Origin: Spirodela intermedia | Lineage: Eukaryota; Streptophyta; Magnoliopsida; Alismatales; Araceae | NCBI GenBank assembly: GCA_902729315.2 | Contig: LR746274.1 | Span: 4,491,037 to 4,555,036, forward strand | Direction: 5' to 3' | Length of the DNA stretch: 64,000 bases | Part shown: one piece after another, positions 22,213 through 34,690 of the stretch | How positions within the stretch are numbered: the first letter of the stretch is position 1 | Layout of the letters: each line of letters starts with the position of its first letter | The notes under the pieces: generated by a model | What the model was told of the DNA's origin: nothing | The model's input: only the letters and a program-made list of their open reading frames with translations | Databases searched by the model: none | Program-made: the position numbers and the translations under genes

Positions 22213-25200
22213 ATCCACCTACGGGAAGAGAAGGTGTTCGCCCACCTTGAAGAGGAGGAGCTGCGTGATGAGGAGGCATGGGTCGTGGACACGGGCGCCA
22301 CGAACCACATGTCGGGTTCCCGTACAGCTTTCACCGAGCTGGACACGAAGGTACTTGGGACGGTGCGGTTCGGCGACGACTCGGTGGCGCGGATCGAAGG
22401 CCGGGGGGCAATCGTGTTCTGTGCAAGAACGGTAAGCACCGGTCCTTCGCGGGGGTGTATTACATTCCCCGACTGACGACGAACATCGTCAGCGTCGGCC
22501 AACTCGATGAGGCCGGGTACCATATTGACATCGAGAAGGGGGCGATGAAGATCCATGAGCCAGGCGGACGGCTCCTAGCAAAGGTCATGCGTGGAGAGAA
22601 CAGGCTGTACATTCTCCACGCCAAGCTGGTTCGGCAAGTATGCTTGGAGGCGCGGGCAGTCGAAGAAGCTTGGAAATGGCACGCGCGCCTCGGCCATGTC
22701 AACATGACCGTGCTGCGGAAGATGGCTCAGGAGGAGCTGGTGTGCGGGTGGCCGGCGGTTGGTCTGGTGGACCAGCTGTGTGAGGCGTGTCTCGCTGGCA
22801 AGCAAAAGCGGTCGCCGTTCCCCCAACAGGGAGAGTACCGGGTGCGGCGTGTTCTGGAGCTGGTGCACAGCGACCTCTGTGGTCCGATTGCGTCGGAAAC
22901 GCCAAACGGCAACAAGTATTTCCTGCTGCTCGTGGATGATTGAAGCCGGTACATGTGGGTGGCCATGCTGCCTTCAAAGGACCGTGCTGCGGTGGCTATC
23001 AAGGAGATCAAGGCTCGCGCAGAAGGCGAGTCAGGACTGAATCTGGGAGCGCTCCGTGCTGATCGGGGCGGCGAATTCACCTCACATGAGTTCGCAGAGC
23101 ACTGCACGGGAGAAGGTATTCATCGTGAACACACGGCGCCATACAGCCCGCAGCAGAATGGCATCGTCGAGCGCAGGAACGACACGATGATAGCAACCGC
23201 GAGGAGCATGCTCAAGGCAAAGGGGCTGCCGGGCTGGTTTTGGGGTGAGGCAGTGACAACTGCTGTATACATCCTGAACCGGTGTCCCACGAAGAGCGTG
23301 GACGGCATGACGCCTTTCGAGGTATGGCACGGGAAGAAGTCAGCGGTGCACCATTTGAAGGTGTTCAGATGCATTGCTTACGTCCTGAACACGACACCGC
23401 ATCTCAAGAAGCTGGAGGACCGCGGCCGCAAGATGATCTTCATCGGCTGCGAGTACGGATCAAAGGCCTACCGAGCCTACGATCCCACCGCGAGGCGTGT
23501 CCATGTGACACGGGACGTGGTGTTCGACGAAAATGCCCAGTGGGACTGGGGCAGCGGTGCGGAGCAAGGGGATGTGGGCAGCCACGACGATATGTTCACA
23601 TTGGAGTATGCCGTCAGGAACCAGGTACCTCCAGAGCTCGATGGCGCCATCGAGGTACTTGATGATGATGCCCTGGGACCGGAGCCGATGTCGCCACTGT
23701 CTGTGCACTATAGTGGGGGAGCAGCGCCGATTGAAGATGGAGGAGAGGAGGTGGAGTTCGCCTCTCCACCGAGTGTCCACATCGACCACCTGGATGCTAA
23801 TCACGATGATGCGCCACTTCGGTTCTGCAAGATCGACAACATCGTTGGGCTGGCCTCGCCATGTGGTCTCGCGTCGCGGGCGTTAATTGCAAAGGAGCTG
23901 CACATTGTAAGTTCTGATGAGCCGGTCTCTTTTGTTGAAGCAGAGGGCCACCCGAGCTGGAGGAAGGCTATGGAGGAGGAGATGGCGTCGATCGAGGAAA
24001 ACCGCACCTGGTCCCTGGTAGACCTCCCACATGGTCGTCGGGCGATCAGGTTGAAGTGGGTGTACAAGGTGAAGCGGGATGAAAACGGAGCCGTGGCGAA
24101 GTACAAAATGCGCCTGGTGGTGAAGGGCTATGCGTAACGTTAAGGGATCGACTACGACGAGGTGTTCGCACCTATGGCGCGGCTGGACACGGTGCGCCTT
24201 CTCATTGCTCTCGCGACGCACAAGGGGTGGGAGGTGCACCACATGGATGTCAAGTCGGCATTCTTGAATGACGATCTCAAGGAAGAGGTGTACGTGGAGC
24301 AGCCGGCTGGTTTCATCAACACGGGCAACGAGCACAAGGTATTCAAGCTGAAGAAGGCACTCTACGGCTTACATCAGGTGCCTAGGGCCTGGAATGCGAA
24401 GTTGGACGAAACGTTGCTGTTGTTTAGATTTAGGAGGAGTCCCTTGAAACATGCCATCTACACTAGGTGGAATGGGGAGGCGCAGCTAGTGGTCGGGGTG
24501 TACGTCGATGACCTGGTGATCATCGGCGACAGCTGCGACTACATCAAGCATTTCAAAAAAGAGATGGCTGACGCATTCAAGATGAGCGACCTCGGCCTGC
24601 TTCGCTACTATCTTAGCATTGAAGTCAGGCAGAGTGCAAGGGGCACCTCGATCAGCCAAGGAGCCTATGCCGCCAAGATTCTGAAGAAGAGCGGGATGGC
24701 AGGGTACAATCCCTGTCAAGTACCAATGGCAACATGTCTAAAACTGAGCAAGATGAGCACGGAGCCACTGGTGGATGCGACAGCATACAGAAGCATCGTG
24801 GGGAGTCTCAGGTACCTAGTCAATACTCGTCTAGATTTGGCATTTGCGGTTGGCTATGTGAGTCGTTTTCTAGAGGAGCCACGAAAGGATCACTTGGCTG
24901 CTGTGAAGCAAATTCTTCGCTATGTGGCGGGAACCAAGAGTTGGGGTCTCAAGTATGAAAGGAAAAAGGAGAAGCAAGTCCAGCTGACAAGGTTCAGCGA
25001 TAGTGACTTCGCTGGTGATGTTGATGCTCGGAAGAGCACGACTGGAGTTATTTTCTTCTTGGCCAACAGCCCAATTACTTGGTAGTCAATGAAACAGAAG
25101 GTGGTGGCTCAATCTAGCTGCGAGGTAGAGTACATTGCGGCCGCCAATGCTGCTTGCCAGGGTGTGTGGCTCGCTCAGGTGTTAGTAAAGGTGTATGGCT

Positions 25201-25535
25201 CAGCACCAAGTGTGCCGATCCTGAAGGTGGACAACAAGTTTGTCATAGCGTTGATCAAGAACTCAGTTCTCCATGGACATAGCAAACATATTGAAGTGAA
25301 GTATCATCTTGTCCGAGAATCCGCAGAAAAGGGTCAGATCAATGTGGAGTTCATCAGGAGTGAAGAATAATTAGGAGACGTTCTGACGAAGCCACTCGAA
25401 AAAGTCAAGTTCCATGAGTTTCGCGCCAAGATTGGGCTTGTTGATGTTCGTGGTAAGTATAGCAAGGCTCAAGAGGAGATTGTCGTGAACGGAGAACCTT
25501 GCACATCTTGCACGTCTTTTCGTGTAACGGCATAA
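22213..25535 (+). pseudogene. copia pol (protease, integrase, RT, RNase H), broken
   Basis: Protease: WVVDTGATNHMSGS (22278-22319). A frameshift near 22420 moves the frame before AGVYYIPRLTTNIVSVGQL. Integrase: an HHCC finger (KWHARLGH...CEACLAGK) then the D, D, E triad in LVHSDLCG, LRADRGGEF and PQQNGIVERRN, with TGA at 22941 between the first D and the second. Reverse transcriptase: MDVKSAFLN and the catalytic YVDD (about 24502-24513), preceded by TAAs at 24135 and 24141. RNase H: FSDSDFAGD, SSCEVEYIAA and HSKHIEVKYH, with TAG at 25083 and TAA at 25368. Past these the frame would end at TAA 25533, inside the 3' LTR. Catalytic residues remain, so decay is recent. Confidence 0.92.
25471..25480 (+). 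other. Polypurine tract
   Basis: AAGAGGAGAT lies directly before the 3' LTR. Its purine run is the expected plus-strand primer for retrotransposon DNA synthesis. Confidence 0.75.
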
Positions 25536-25764
25536 GCCTTGCACGTCTCGAGGCACACCTGCCTAGAGCTGTAAGAGGTTGCTTATTGCTTACGGTTATT
25601 CCTTTTCCCCTTTTGTTGCTCCCTTATTTAAAGAGGGCTGTAAGAGGTTTTCAATGAGCTAGATAGTCTTCCTTGTTCCTCCTGCTGGGTTTTTCCTGTG
25701 ACTTAGAAGGTGATCTCACCGGTGACGTTTTAACTACCGTCGTCTCTACGGCGAGTTTCTAACA
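25481..25764 (+). repeat. 3' LTR of the copia element
   Basis: 284 bases, the same length and ends as the 5' LTR, with no indels between them by eye. About 15 differences give roughly 5% divergence. TCCTT follows at 25765. Confidence 0.95.
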
Positions 25765-25769
25765 TCCTT

Positions 25770-28383
25770 TGGCATGAATCTGAAGAGATTACTGAGTTTT
25801 TGGGCCTGAAAGAAATGTGGAATGGATCTTGCTTTTGGGGCTGGAATTGAAGAGAATATTTTATAATTTGGCCGGATATAAAGCTATAACAGGTCGATCT
25901 ATGAATGAGTTTCTAATTTAAAGGCGAATTGGATCTGAACTTTGCATCTCGGGTTTAATAAACAATGCATAAACGTATCTATCCGTTATTCCACATTCGA
26001 TCTGGACTTTAAATAAATCCCATTTAGAGTAGAAAAATGTACATATAAGAAAGCTTTTAATCCTAATCGCTTTTAGCGTTTCTCTCTCCCTTCTGGCTGA
26101 TCGCAAAGGAGATGAACGACATACAGCGCCACCATGCACTCGCCCTCTCGACACTCCCCAATCTTGGGTCTCCGGCACCTAACACAGTGAAGGGTGCTTA
26201 CTGGCCATCATGGCTGAGTTCGAGCTCCCCCGTGTCTACTGTAGACATGGCTCGATCACGCGAATATTTTGATTCTTTTCAATCATTCTCTCTTGTTGTC
26301 ACCTGCTAGTGCGGAGGCAAATCCGACGAACGCTTGATCGATCATTCTTCAAGCGCCACAGCCACTTGCTCAATCTCACGAAGCGAAGAACGACCCAAGC
26401 TCTTGTCAGGTCACATTCGTCTGATCAATTCCACAAAGGCAAGAGAAACTGGTTTCCCATCAATCACCTTCTGTTGCTCTCACTCTTTTGTGGGAAGGGA
26501 ACGCCGATCGACTGAAACCAAGAGAAGCCAATAAATTGTCCAGCCGCATTGTGTGCGATCCGTTGAGTTTATAGCGAAGAAAGGAGCTCCTCCATTCATT
26601 TTCAACGCCGATGGTCTCTAACAGATCTCATGGAAGCAACGAAGCTTTTTTTCTCTCCTGAACATCCCATTGCATTTTGGTTATCTGTTGCGTAAAGGGG
26701 AAATCCACGATGAACGAAGGAAAAATTGTGTTCCTGATTGAGCCAGCTAGATAAGGTCACGAATCCTCGAAGCAAAGTTGTGTGTTCTTGTTTCAGTTTT
26801 CGACAAGGAATTTACTACTCCAAGATAGTTGTATCTAAGAAGAGAGAAGTGGGATCTTCTCTCTTATTAAAGCTCACTTAGATCTCAACACTGTAGGAGG
26901 GCATTTTGAAAAATCTAAGGTTGACTGTAGCTGAAAAACCCAGTATTTTGCTACACATGGAAGTCATCATGTAAATACTTCAGTATTTAGTGCAACCTGG
27001 GGACAGAGTATAATAGAGTAGATGTAGGTATGGAGGTCCAAATCACTAGAAACTTGTGGAGTAATTTTGCTGACAATTCTTATTTTGCATAAAATATACA
27101 GTTAGAATTTACAAAGAGAAAAAAATGACTAGTTAAACCCCTTTGTGATTTTGTGCTGTCACCAAGAGGCCAACAAGGTGTTCTCAAGCCATGAGTCAAC
27201 GACCATGTTCATTAAGCTATTAACATACTACAAACATCTTTACCCATATACCACAATAGTGTGATCATTTTCCATTAGCAATGACCACAGGCATATATAG
27301 GACACGTCATGTGAGTCAACTTAATGAGTCTATAAAGCCATTATATACTTTTAAACAAGAGAAACTAACTATAAAATATTGTGTCTACTCATTAGTTGAC
27401 CCAATAACTAACAAGTCATACTTCAGATTCAGAAAAAAAAGATGATATTGTGAAATCTCATGCATCAATGTCTTCAATTTTCGGTCACTCATAGGTACAG
27501 AAAGGGGGGGTTGACTTGAGTACAAAATTTTTACTTTATTAAGAGATGTCTTAATCAGAATAAATTCTTACAAGGCATATGTTAATCCTTCAGATATATA
27601 TCTTAGTAATTAATGGCTAAACGTATTGTATTGATTTATGACTGTTCATATTCCTATTTAATTTTATAATGTTAACACTGAAGAAATGACAGAAGAGAGA
27701 AAAAGTTTTCCGATCAAAACTTCCTATAAATTTAGCTCGTTCCAATGAGCAAAATATTATGAACGATCATCCTTGACCTCTCTACCATCTCTAGTTTCTT
27801 AAACTCCCTCCTTAAACTCCATATATCATTTGTGTTCAAACAATAATTCAGTTAAAAAAGAATGATAGTAATGAATCACTATGACATCATTTTACCTCTC
27901 AAACACAATGCTATTTTTTATGATGATATCATACCATCATACCAAAATCATCAAATGAATCTAGGCTTCCTTTTCTACATGAATCGTCAATAAATTAAAA
28001 GTCTTAGTGCATAGATTCACAAAAAAAATAAATTTAATTGGATCAACTCCAAGAAACCCCATTCTTATTCAAAGTTAGAAGGTTAAGAACATTTAAATTA
28101 ACATAAAACGTGTATAGATGTGTTCAATCAGATATTTTTTGCCTCCCATAGAGGACAGTCTAACTGATAATATCATATTCTAAAGACTAATCAACTCTAG
28201 TCAATTTGGAAAGGTGTTTCAACAGATGATGAATAAAAACAGGAAAAATAAAGTTAGAAATTTTACCATAAACCGATCAATCCACAACATGCTTCCTTAA
28301 AACAAGTTATGGTTTCTAGAGGGGGAAATGGAAATACTAAAGGAAGAGAGAAGTTCAAGATTCACTGTTGCAAGTCAAGCCAA
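25770..28383. other. Intergenic, no gene recognised
   Basis: Moderate GC to about 26800, then AT-rich. Small open frames at 25918-26178 (minus) and 26112-26515 (plus) carry no recognisable domain and overlap one another. No repeat structure stands out. Confidence 0.4.
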
Positions 28384-28884
28384 TTAGTAGGATAACTCAT
28401 GGGCCCCTGATTGATATGTACTTCTTGGCCAAGATATGAATGTCCTCACAGATCTATGCCTGCGGTGTCCTCAGCAGCTCCTTCAGCGTTACAAACTCAT
28501 GGCCTGTCCTTGTACTCCAGAGCTGAGACGTCCACATTCACTTTTCGCAACTCCTCCAAGTAGGTGGTGGCTCGGTCCCTCATTCAGTCACGCTCTGCAA
28601 ATTCAACGGCAGCCCCTGGGGAGGCAGCCAGGAGGGGGTTTGCGGCTGGGTGGTCCAGGCTGAACTTTTCACCCAAAAAGAGTCTCCAAGCTATAATGCC
28701 CATTGGCTTGTCATAGGAGTTGACCAGTCTAATCCATTGGTGAGTAGGAATGGTGCCAATGAAGGAAGGGTATATCAGAACCTGTGCCACCATCACTGGT
28801 TCAAGAAGGCTCCCCGCTTTGACTGCGTTCGGGGACACAAAACCTGCAATGTTGGCACCACAGCTCACGGGCAGAAGAACACAT
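28384..28884 (-). pseudogene. Carboxylesterase (CXE11/16-like) terminal exon, pseudogene
   Basis: Minus-strand remnant of the last exon of a plant alpha/beta-hydrolase carboxylesterase of the GID1-like CXE family. After a splice-acceptor-like 'agag' it reads CVLLPVSCGANIAGFV, which keeps the nucleophile Ser (usual GVSCG). Next come VAQVLIYPSFIGTIPTH and FSLDHPAANPLL. AERD with MRDRATTYLEELRKVNVDV keeps the Asp region but has TGA (28584-28586) where the family has Trp. After a frameshift near 'aaggacaggcc' it reads HEFVTLKELLRTPQA, keeping the His region, then TAG, EDIHILAKKYISIRG and a last HELSY with TAA at 28384. Several residues are deleted. No upstream exons were found at higher coordinates. 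Confidence 0.8.
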
Positions 28885-29430
28885 CTCTCTCTTGAAGTCA
28901 AATTAAGACTAATTCATACCCAACAAGAGTAAATGATGAGTATAAAATGAAACTAGGAACTTTCTCTAAAGCATAGATTGTTCTCTATGAGACCATGAGA
29001 TATTGAAATGTGTAGTTCCTTTGGTTATATTCTTCTAGCTGATGTCCCTTATTTTTATTTTTGTATTTCAATGATGCTTACTAGTATTGGAGGAGGTTTT
29101 CAATGATGGAACCAAATTTTTTTTCTAAGAGCAAAACTTATGAAGAAGCAGGAGTTTTGAAAAGATTCTGAAACGTTTAAAATCACAGAGAAATGAAATG
29201 AGTGAAGTTTGATGATGAGAACATATGCATTCTAAAACTCTATAAATAGTGAAAAATAGTTCTCTAAATTCCAAAAATATTCTAAAAAAGTTAATTGTAG
29301 TGACGAAATAGGTGTTTCCACGAAGATACCGTGATTTTGTGCAATAATATCAAGATGATAAATAAAATGATCAACAGCTTGATCTATATTTGTCCATTAA
29401 GTAGACCTTGATCTGGTAGTTCATTTAGAG
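28885..29430. other. Intron or flank of the carboxylesterase relic
   Basis: Similarity to the second esterase relic continues here to about 29295, matching 41477-41905: 'taagagcaaaacttatgaa', 'aatgaaatgagt' and 'ttctctaaattcca' recur in order. So the duplication covers DNA upstream of the last exon, presumably the preceding intron. Confidence 0.6.
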
Positions 29431-30291
29431 TAAAAAGTAGTGAAAGTTATAAGCTCTAGAAAGGCTGTAGAAAGAACATTTTATGTTTTCATAAATCTAG
29501 AGTGCTACCAGGTGTCGTATGTGATTAATGTAGACTTAGTGGTCACACGACCTCATTAGAACTGTTTAGATATTGTTAGTGAAATACTCCAGGAATAACA
29601 TGTGCCGACCCCATTTACTCACTCATTCTCGTTCAGTATGCACACATGTGTCATGTGTAGATTTATTTGAGAGATGTCTATCAATCAATCTCCATGCCAC
29701 TGTTTTCCTCTCTTTTTATCTAGCTACTCTCAATATGACTGTCATTTAGATGCACCATTTGTTTGTATTAGTATCAAGTTACGATATAACACAATATAAC
29801 AAAAGCATGCGCCATGTAGTTTGACTAAACATTGAATCATAAATGCGTAATTGGTCAATTTTAGTGCAGTTACGATAAATCATTGTAAATGCTTTATTCT
29901 CAACGTTCCATGATATCATTAGTAAAAAATAATTAAAGTTATAAGCTTTAGAAAGGTCGTAGGAAGAACATTTCTATGTTTTAATAAATCTTTAATACTA
30001 CCAGGAGATATCTTATGTGACTAACGTAGACTTAATGGTCAAATGACCACATTAAAACATTTTAGACATTGTGAGGGACATACTCTAGGGACAAGATGTG
30101 TGAACCCATCCCGTTCGCTCACTCATTCTCGCCCAGTATATACACATACATCATGTATAGCTTCATCTGAGATCTGTTTATCCATCAATCTCCGTGCCTC
30201 TACTTTTCTCTTTGTATCTAGGTACTCTGAATACTGACAGTCATTTATATGTACAATTTGCTTCTGGTAGTATCGAGTTATAAGATAACAA
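29431..30291 (+). repeat. Local direct duplication (two ~360-base copies)
   Basis: 29431-29790 and 29921-30291 match in the same orientation: 'aaagttataagct.tagaaagg', 'gtagactta.tggtca', 'tcactcattctcg' and 'catcaatctcc.tgcc' recur in order. The copies have many substitutions. They are non-coding. Confidence 0.75.
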
Positions 30292-33200
30292 AACATACAT
30301 ACAAATGAATTAAACATCTAATTGAAATTTGAGCATGATCAACCCGTGTTAGCTTCAATTAGGGCGGATATAAAGACTTAAATTCCATTACGACCATTTT
30401 GTGTTAAGAGCTACGCACATTATATTTTTTTTTACTTCTAACTTGATATTTAAAATAACCTTTGTTCCTTATCTCTACGTTAATTTTGATTATTTTATGA
30501 TGACAATTATATCATTCAGTTTAGCCTTTTCTATCAGCTGTAGCTCAATAAGGATCAATTTCAACAAGTTTTTAGCTCTGGTCAACATTTCATCAGTGTC
30601 AAGCACGATATATCACCTTTTAAAGAAGTTTTTAAGATAGAAACCAACTATATGTTGATTTATAAAGCCTACATGTGAAACCAAGAGTGAGGGCTTGCTT
30701 TATCTATTTGAACTTTGGATTTGGTTAAAGTTTTGTACGTCTGTACAAGCTAAGTGAGTCCTGTGCATTAGATGACTTGTGACAGTAAATTTGAAACCTT
30801 TTATTGACAAGGTGGTTCAACAATTTAGGCCTGATATACTTTTTTTATCTCTTCTTTTTCTTTTTGCGTACAGAATCTGAGCACAAGGATATAGCTAGCT
30901 TTTATAAACTTGTAAATCTTGGTTACCTCAAGTACCGAAAATTACTTGTTCTAAAGGTTGATTTTAGGTTGGATTGAGCACATTCTTGGACTCACTTTAT
31001 TTGCACTCAATACAATTAGGAGCCTTGTTCAATGTAGAAAAAAGATAAATGGTTTCAGTATTCAATCCATTGATTCCTTATGCTAGGAAAGTTGTTGGTC
31101 ATTAATGTGAAAGCTTAATTTTAGTAGGTTGATCATTTAATAATCTACATTTGGCCCCGATATATTATTCTAGGTACTCCAACGATAATGCTGAAGTACA
31201 TTCTCATATAGGTCAATATTTTTTTTCCTACTATTGGAGCTTAAATTAGTTGCTCAAATGTTTGCCATGGTCAGTTCTTGCTTTCCAGTAGCTACTCATG
31301 AGGTGCCTCATGACAAATTGATAAAGACTGTACCACCTTGTCTTCTCTCTTTTTTGTAATATACCTGATGAGACTTAGGAACAAAAGTTTTCTTCAAACT
31401 AAATGCATTTGGCATATGACTCATGGGTCTTTTTTTTAAATAACAGAAGAAAAAAAATTAAAAAATATCTCTCTAATATCTATAAAAAAATACAATGGTT
31501 AGTCTATGATTTTTTAAATACTTTAGTGGTCATGCAACATAGTTCGGGAATGTAACATTATTATTTTGCCCAAAATGTGGTGTGTGGTCACTTTGAAATT
31601 GGACTCTCTTCAGATGTGGTCATTCAACATCACAATAGACTTTTCTAGGTTTTCTAATAGTAAGTTGATAAAAATTAATATTCGTGTGACATACATAAAA
31701 ATATAAAGTACCCATTTTTTTTATTTATTCTGCTAACATCAAAATTGAAAGAGCTCCAAGCGAACACAAGTAATACTAAGGAAGGAGGTTCAGGGGAGCT
31801 TTCCCTGAAAGGTTTCCGACACAAGTCGGCATGATGGTGCCACAACGTGCCCGGCCTACAGCACGATACAATACAGCACACCGCAGGATGGTTCAGGCGA
31901 TGCAAGCACACTGCCATCCGAGGCCAAGCTATGTGACACAGCCTGTAGAGGCACTACAAGGGTGATATGCCACAGCACCAAGATAGGCAACATGGGCATG
32001 TTGTAGGTAGCGATTAATGCAGATGAGCGTGTCTCCTCATCCTATCTGGAGATGATTAGTGTGAAGGTAAAACTAACCTCCGGCCTGACTACAAATATCT
32101 TATATGTCTGTCCGTCCCTCTGTCTGTCTGTCTTTGTCTCTGTCTCTATTTATCTGTCTCTATCTCTATTAATCTGTCTCTATCTCTATTTGTCTGTCTC
32201 TCTCTTTCTCTCTCTCTCAGCGGAGAGCGGGCATTTGGAAAATCTTCATGGTGTGATGCCCTCGTGCCGTGTGTGACCGGGTAAAACGAAGCCCCGATGG
32301 CACCCTCGTGTCCATCCCGTCCACCTCACCCGTAACAATTAGTGACCGATGACATATAAACAAGCAACCATTTTATCTGCCTAACCATATCATGCCACAC
32401 ATGCATTGTAGTCGAGGATTCAGGAAGATTCTGGGCCCTGTCCTAGACCGGAGAAGTGTCAGGGCAAGGCTACTGGCTGGCCAGCTTGTTACACCTTTGG
32501 ATTGGAACTAGAGAGAGAGAGAGAGAGAGAGAGGGTGCAAGGGAAGAGAGAGGAACTACGACAAGGAGACGACGATTTTTTCAACTAGGTGCGGCTCTGT
32601 CCCTAGAGCGACCAGGGTGGTCTCGTAAAGACTTGCCATAGGGTCTGGGGGCTTCGGGGCCATCCTGGCAACCTACGGTGTTTTGCATATAAGGGTTAAC
32701 AGGACACCAAAAGTCAAAGAAACAGCCTGTCTTACTTCTACGAACGTCCTTTTGCAATCAAAACTCGTGGACGGATATTTCCCTACCCCATTTATTCGGA
32801 GGGGAAGATTTATAGGAGGGAGGAGGCCGGCCTAAGGAAGCCAGGCCAGTCTCCGAGAACCGTTTCCTTTTCCTCCACCTGCTTATCCGGCCAGCGACCT
32901 CCCCGGAAAGGATTTGGCTGCCAGGTTTGCCACCGCTACAATGCTCTATTTCTGGGTTTTCATTTTCCTGTCGACATGGATGAGCTTAATGGTACACTAA
33001 TTTCAATTTATTATCTATCAAATTTCAATTTATTACCCACTAATTTAATAAACATGGCATTCATACATTTTTGAAACGTAACACTCGTTTAAATGCATGT
33101 TCTATCTTAAAACTCACTCGGTGAAACAATAGGGACCGAGGTATCTACTAGCTGCCTACCGGTTTGTCAAGAACCACCATGACCATCTAGAGGAAGCCTG

Positions 33201-33954
33201 CGAAGCCCTTACTAGAGCTGCTCAATTTTAGTGCTTGGTTTACTCTCCATAGGATTATAATCTTTTCTCATTTTCATTCTTCTATCATCATAGTTTTGAG
33301 GTAAATCTCTATTCCTTGGGTTCTATGGTAGGTTATGTGGTGGGTCTATCTCTTCACAATTACTTCTATTCTCAAGAGTAGTAGATCTTCTTAATGAGTC
33401 TAGGTCCACTAAATTTGGTTTCTTAGTCTAGTACAGTACATAAATAATCAAAGGGTTCAAGTGAGAGATCTACCTTTTGAAGGCCTCTTTTCATGAATTT
33501 CTATAATGAAAGAAAGGTTATAGAAAAGAAAAAATAAGAAGTGTTGACCTTTGTTGAGTTGTCACGAATCCAACTAAAGGAAAAATGACAGAAAAAATAA
33601 ATAAAAAATGAAAGAAAAATACAAAATCCTAATTCTCTCAATGACACTTAGCTCCCTAACAATGGTGCAAATTTAATGGACTCGATTTGAAGTTTAAATA
33701 TATCATTGTAATGGAATCAAGTTCATGCAAATAATATTTATAAAACCTTACTCTTCTATGTGGGATTAGTAAAAGTCAATCCTTAAGGAGTGTGGGTAAT
33801 AAGAGTATGAATTTTATATATTTTATTTCTTATATATATATATATATATGAGAGATTATCAAAGGGTAGAATTAAATGTAAAAGGTGAAGACAAGAGTTA
33901 TGAAAAGTATAATGAAAGGGAGAAAATAAATCTAACACAATGAAATGATGAAAT
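30292..33954. other. Intergenic with short low-complexity tracts
   Basis: No gene recognised. There is a CT/TGTC tract at 32105-32218, a (GA)n at 32511-32533 and a (TA)n at about 33831-33849. A higher-GC stretch at 31780-32960 contains no domain that I can read. Confidence 0.4.
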
Positions 33955-34690
33955 AGATAATAAAATTAGTTTGAATTAAAATTTAATCTATTCATAGAGA
34001 GGATTACAAGGATGCCTCAAATCTAAATCTTGCAAAAACCTCGTTGTGTGTCAATCTTAGGCCAAGTGATACTTGATCTAAGATGATCTTGATGCACTCT
34101 AAGTAATCTCTTCTCTATGATGATCTTCAGCACGAGATAGCTTTTGATCAAGCTTTGATTTCTCTTTTATTTCCTTCAGCTAGCCATTACTAGGGAGAGA
34201 GCCAAAAAACTCTCTAAGAGGGGGACAAAATGTCTTAATCCTCTCTTAAGACTTAAATATAAAATATATTTAATCTCAAGATTTTAGGAGGTTAGCCACT
34301 ATAAAATGTCTTAATCCTCTCTTAAGGCTAATCCCAAAATGATGTTCTCTCTTGGGCCCATAAATATATTAGGCCGCCTCTCTCTATATGACTTGAGCTT
34401 CTTCCATTACTTCTAACTTATAATAAGAGATCACCTAAGTACTTGTAATCAAATAATTATCAAGAAAATATGAGAGAATCACCACTTGACTTTATAAAAG
34501 TCAAGTGGGATTAGTCTTATAGTATTAATAAAATAAGTAAAATAATATGCATTAGGAATTAAATGATAAAACATTATAAATGTCATAATGAGTTGATAAT
34601 ATATGTATAATTATATTATTTATTTATTAATTAACATCTGTATATGAAATATTAATGCATAGATTTAATTACTAATTTAGAATTATCACT
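33955..34690 (+). repeat. Dispersed repeat, copy 1
   Basis: Matches 43821-44660 in the same orientation: 'gatgcactc.aagtaatctc', 'ctagccattactag', 'gtcttaatcctctc', 'aatatgagagaatca.cactt' and 'aatgtcataatgagt' recur in order. Inside, 'aaaatgtcttaatcctctc' occurs twice (about 34228 and 34302). No coding region; it may be a solo LTR or a non-autonomous element, but clear ends were not found. Confidence 0.75.

Larger units (their letters stand above)
20735..25764 (+). mobile_element. Full-length Ty1/copia LTR retrotransposon, defective
   Basis: A 5,030-base element with both LTRs, primer site, gag, pol and polypurine tract in order, flanked by TCCTT. Domain order is gag, protease, integrase, reverse transcriptase, RNase H, which defines Ty1/copia. 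The coding region is in one frame apart from a frameshift near 22420 and in-frame stops at 21205, 22210, 22941, 24135, 24141, 25083 and 25368, so it cannot move on its own. It is much more GC-rich than its surroundings. It lies 155 bases beyond the ARM pseudogene and does not interrupt a recognisable gene. Confidence 0.95.

Noticed and set aside
21013-24335. Long minus-strand and off-frame frames (for example 21013-21831, 21489-22181, 23883-24335 minus)
   Set aside because: Antisense or shifted shadows of the GC-rich copia gag and pol; no motif of their own.
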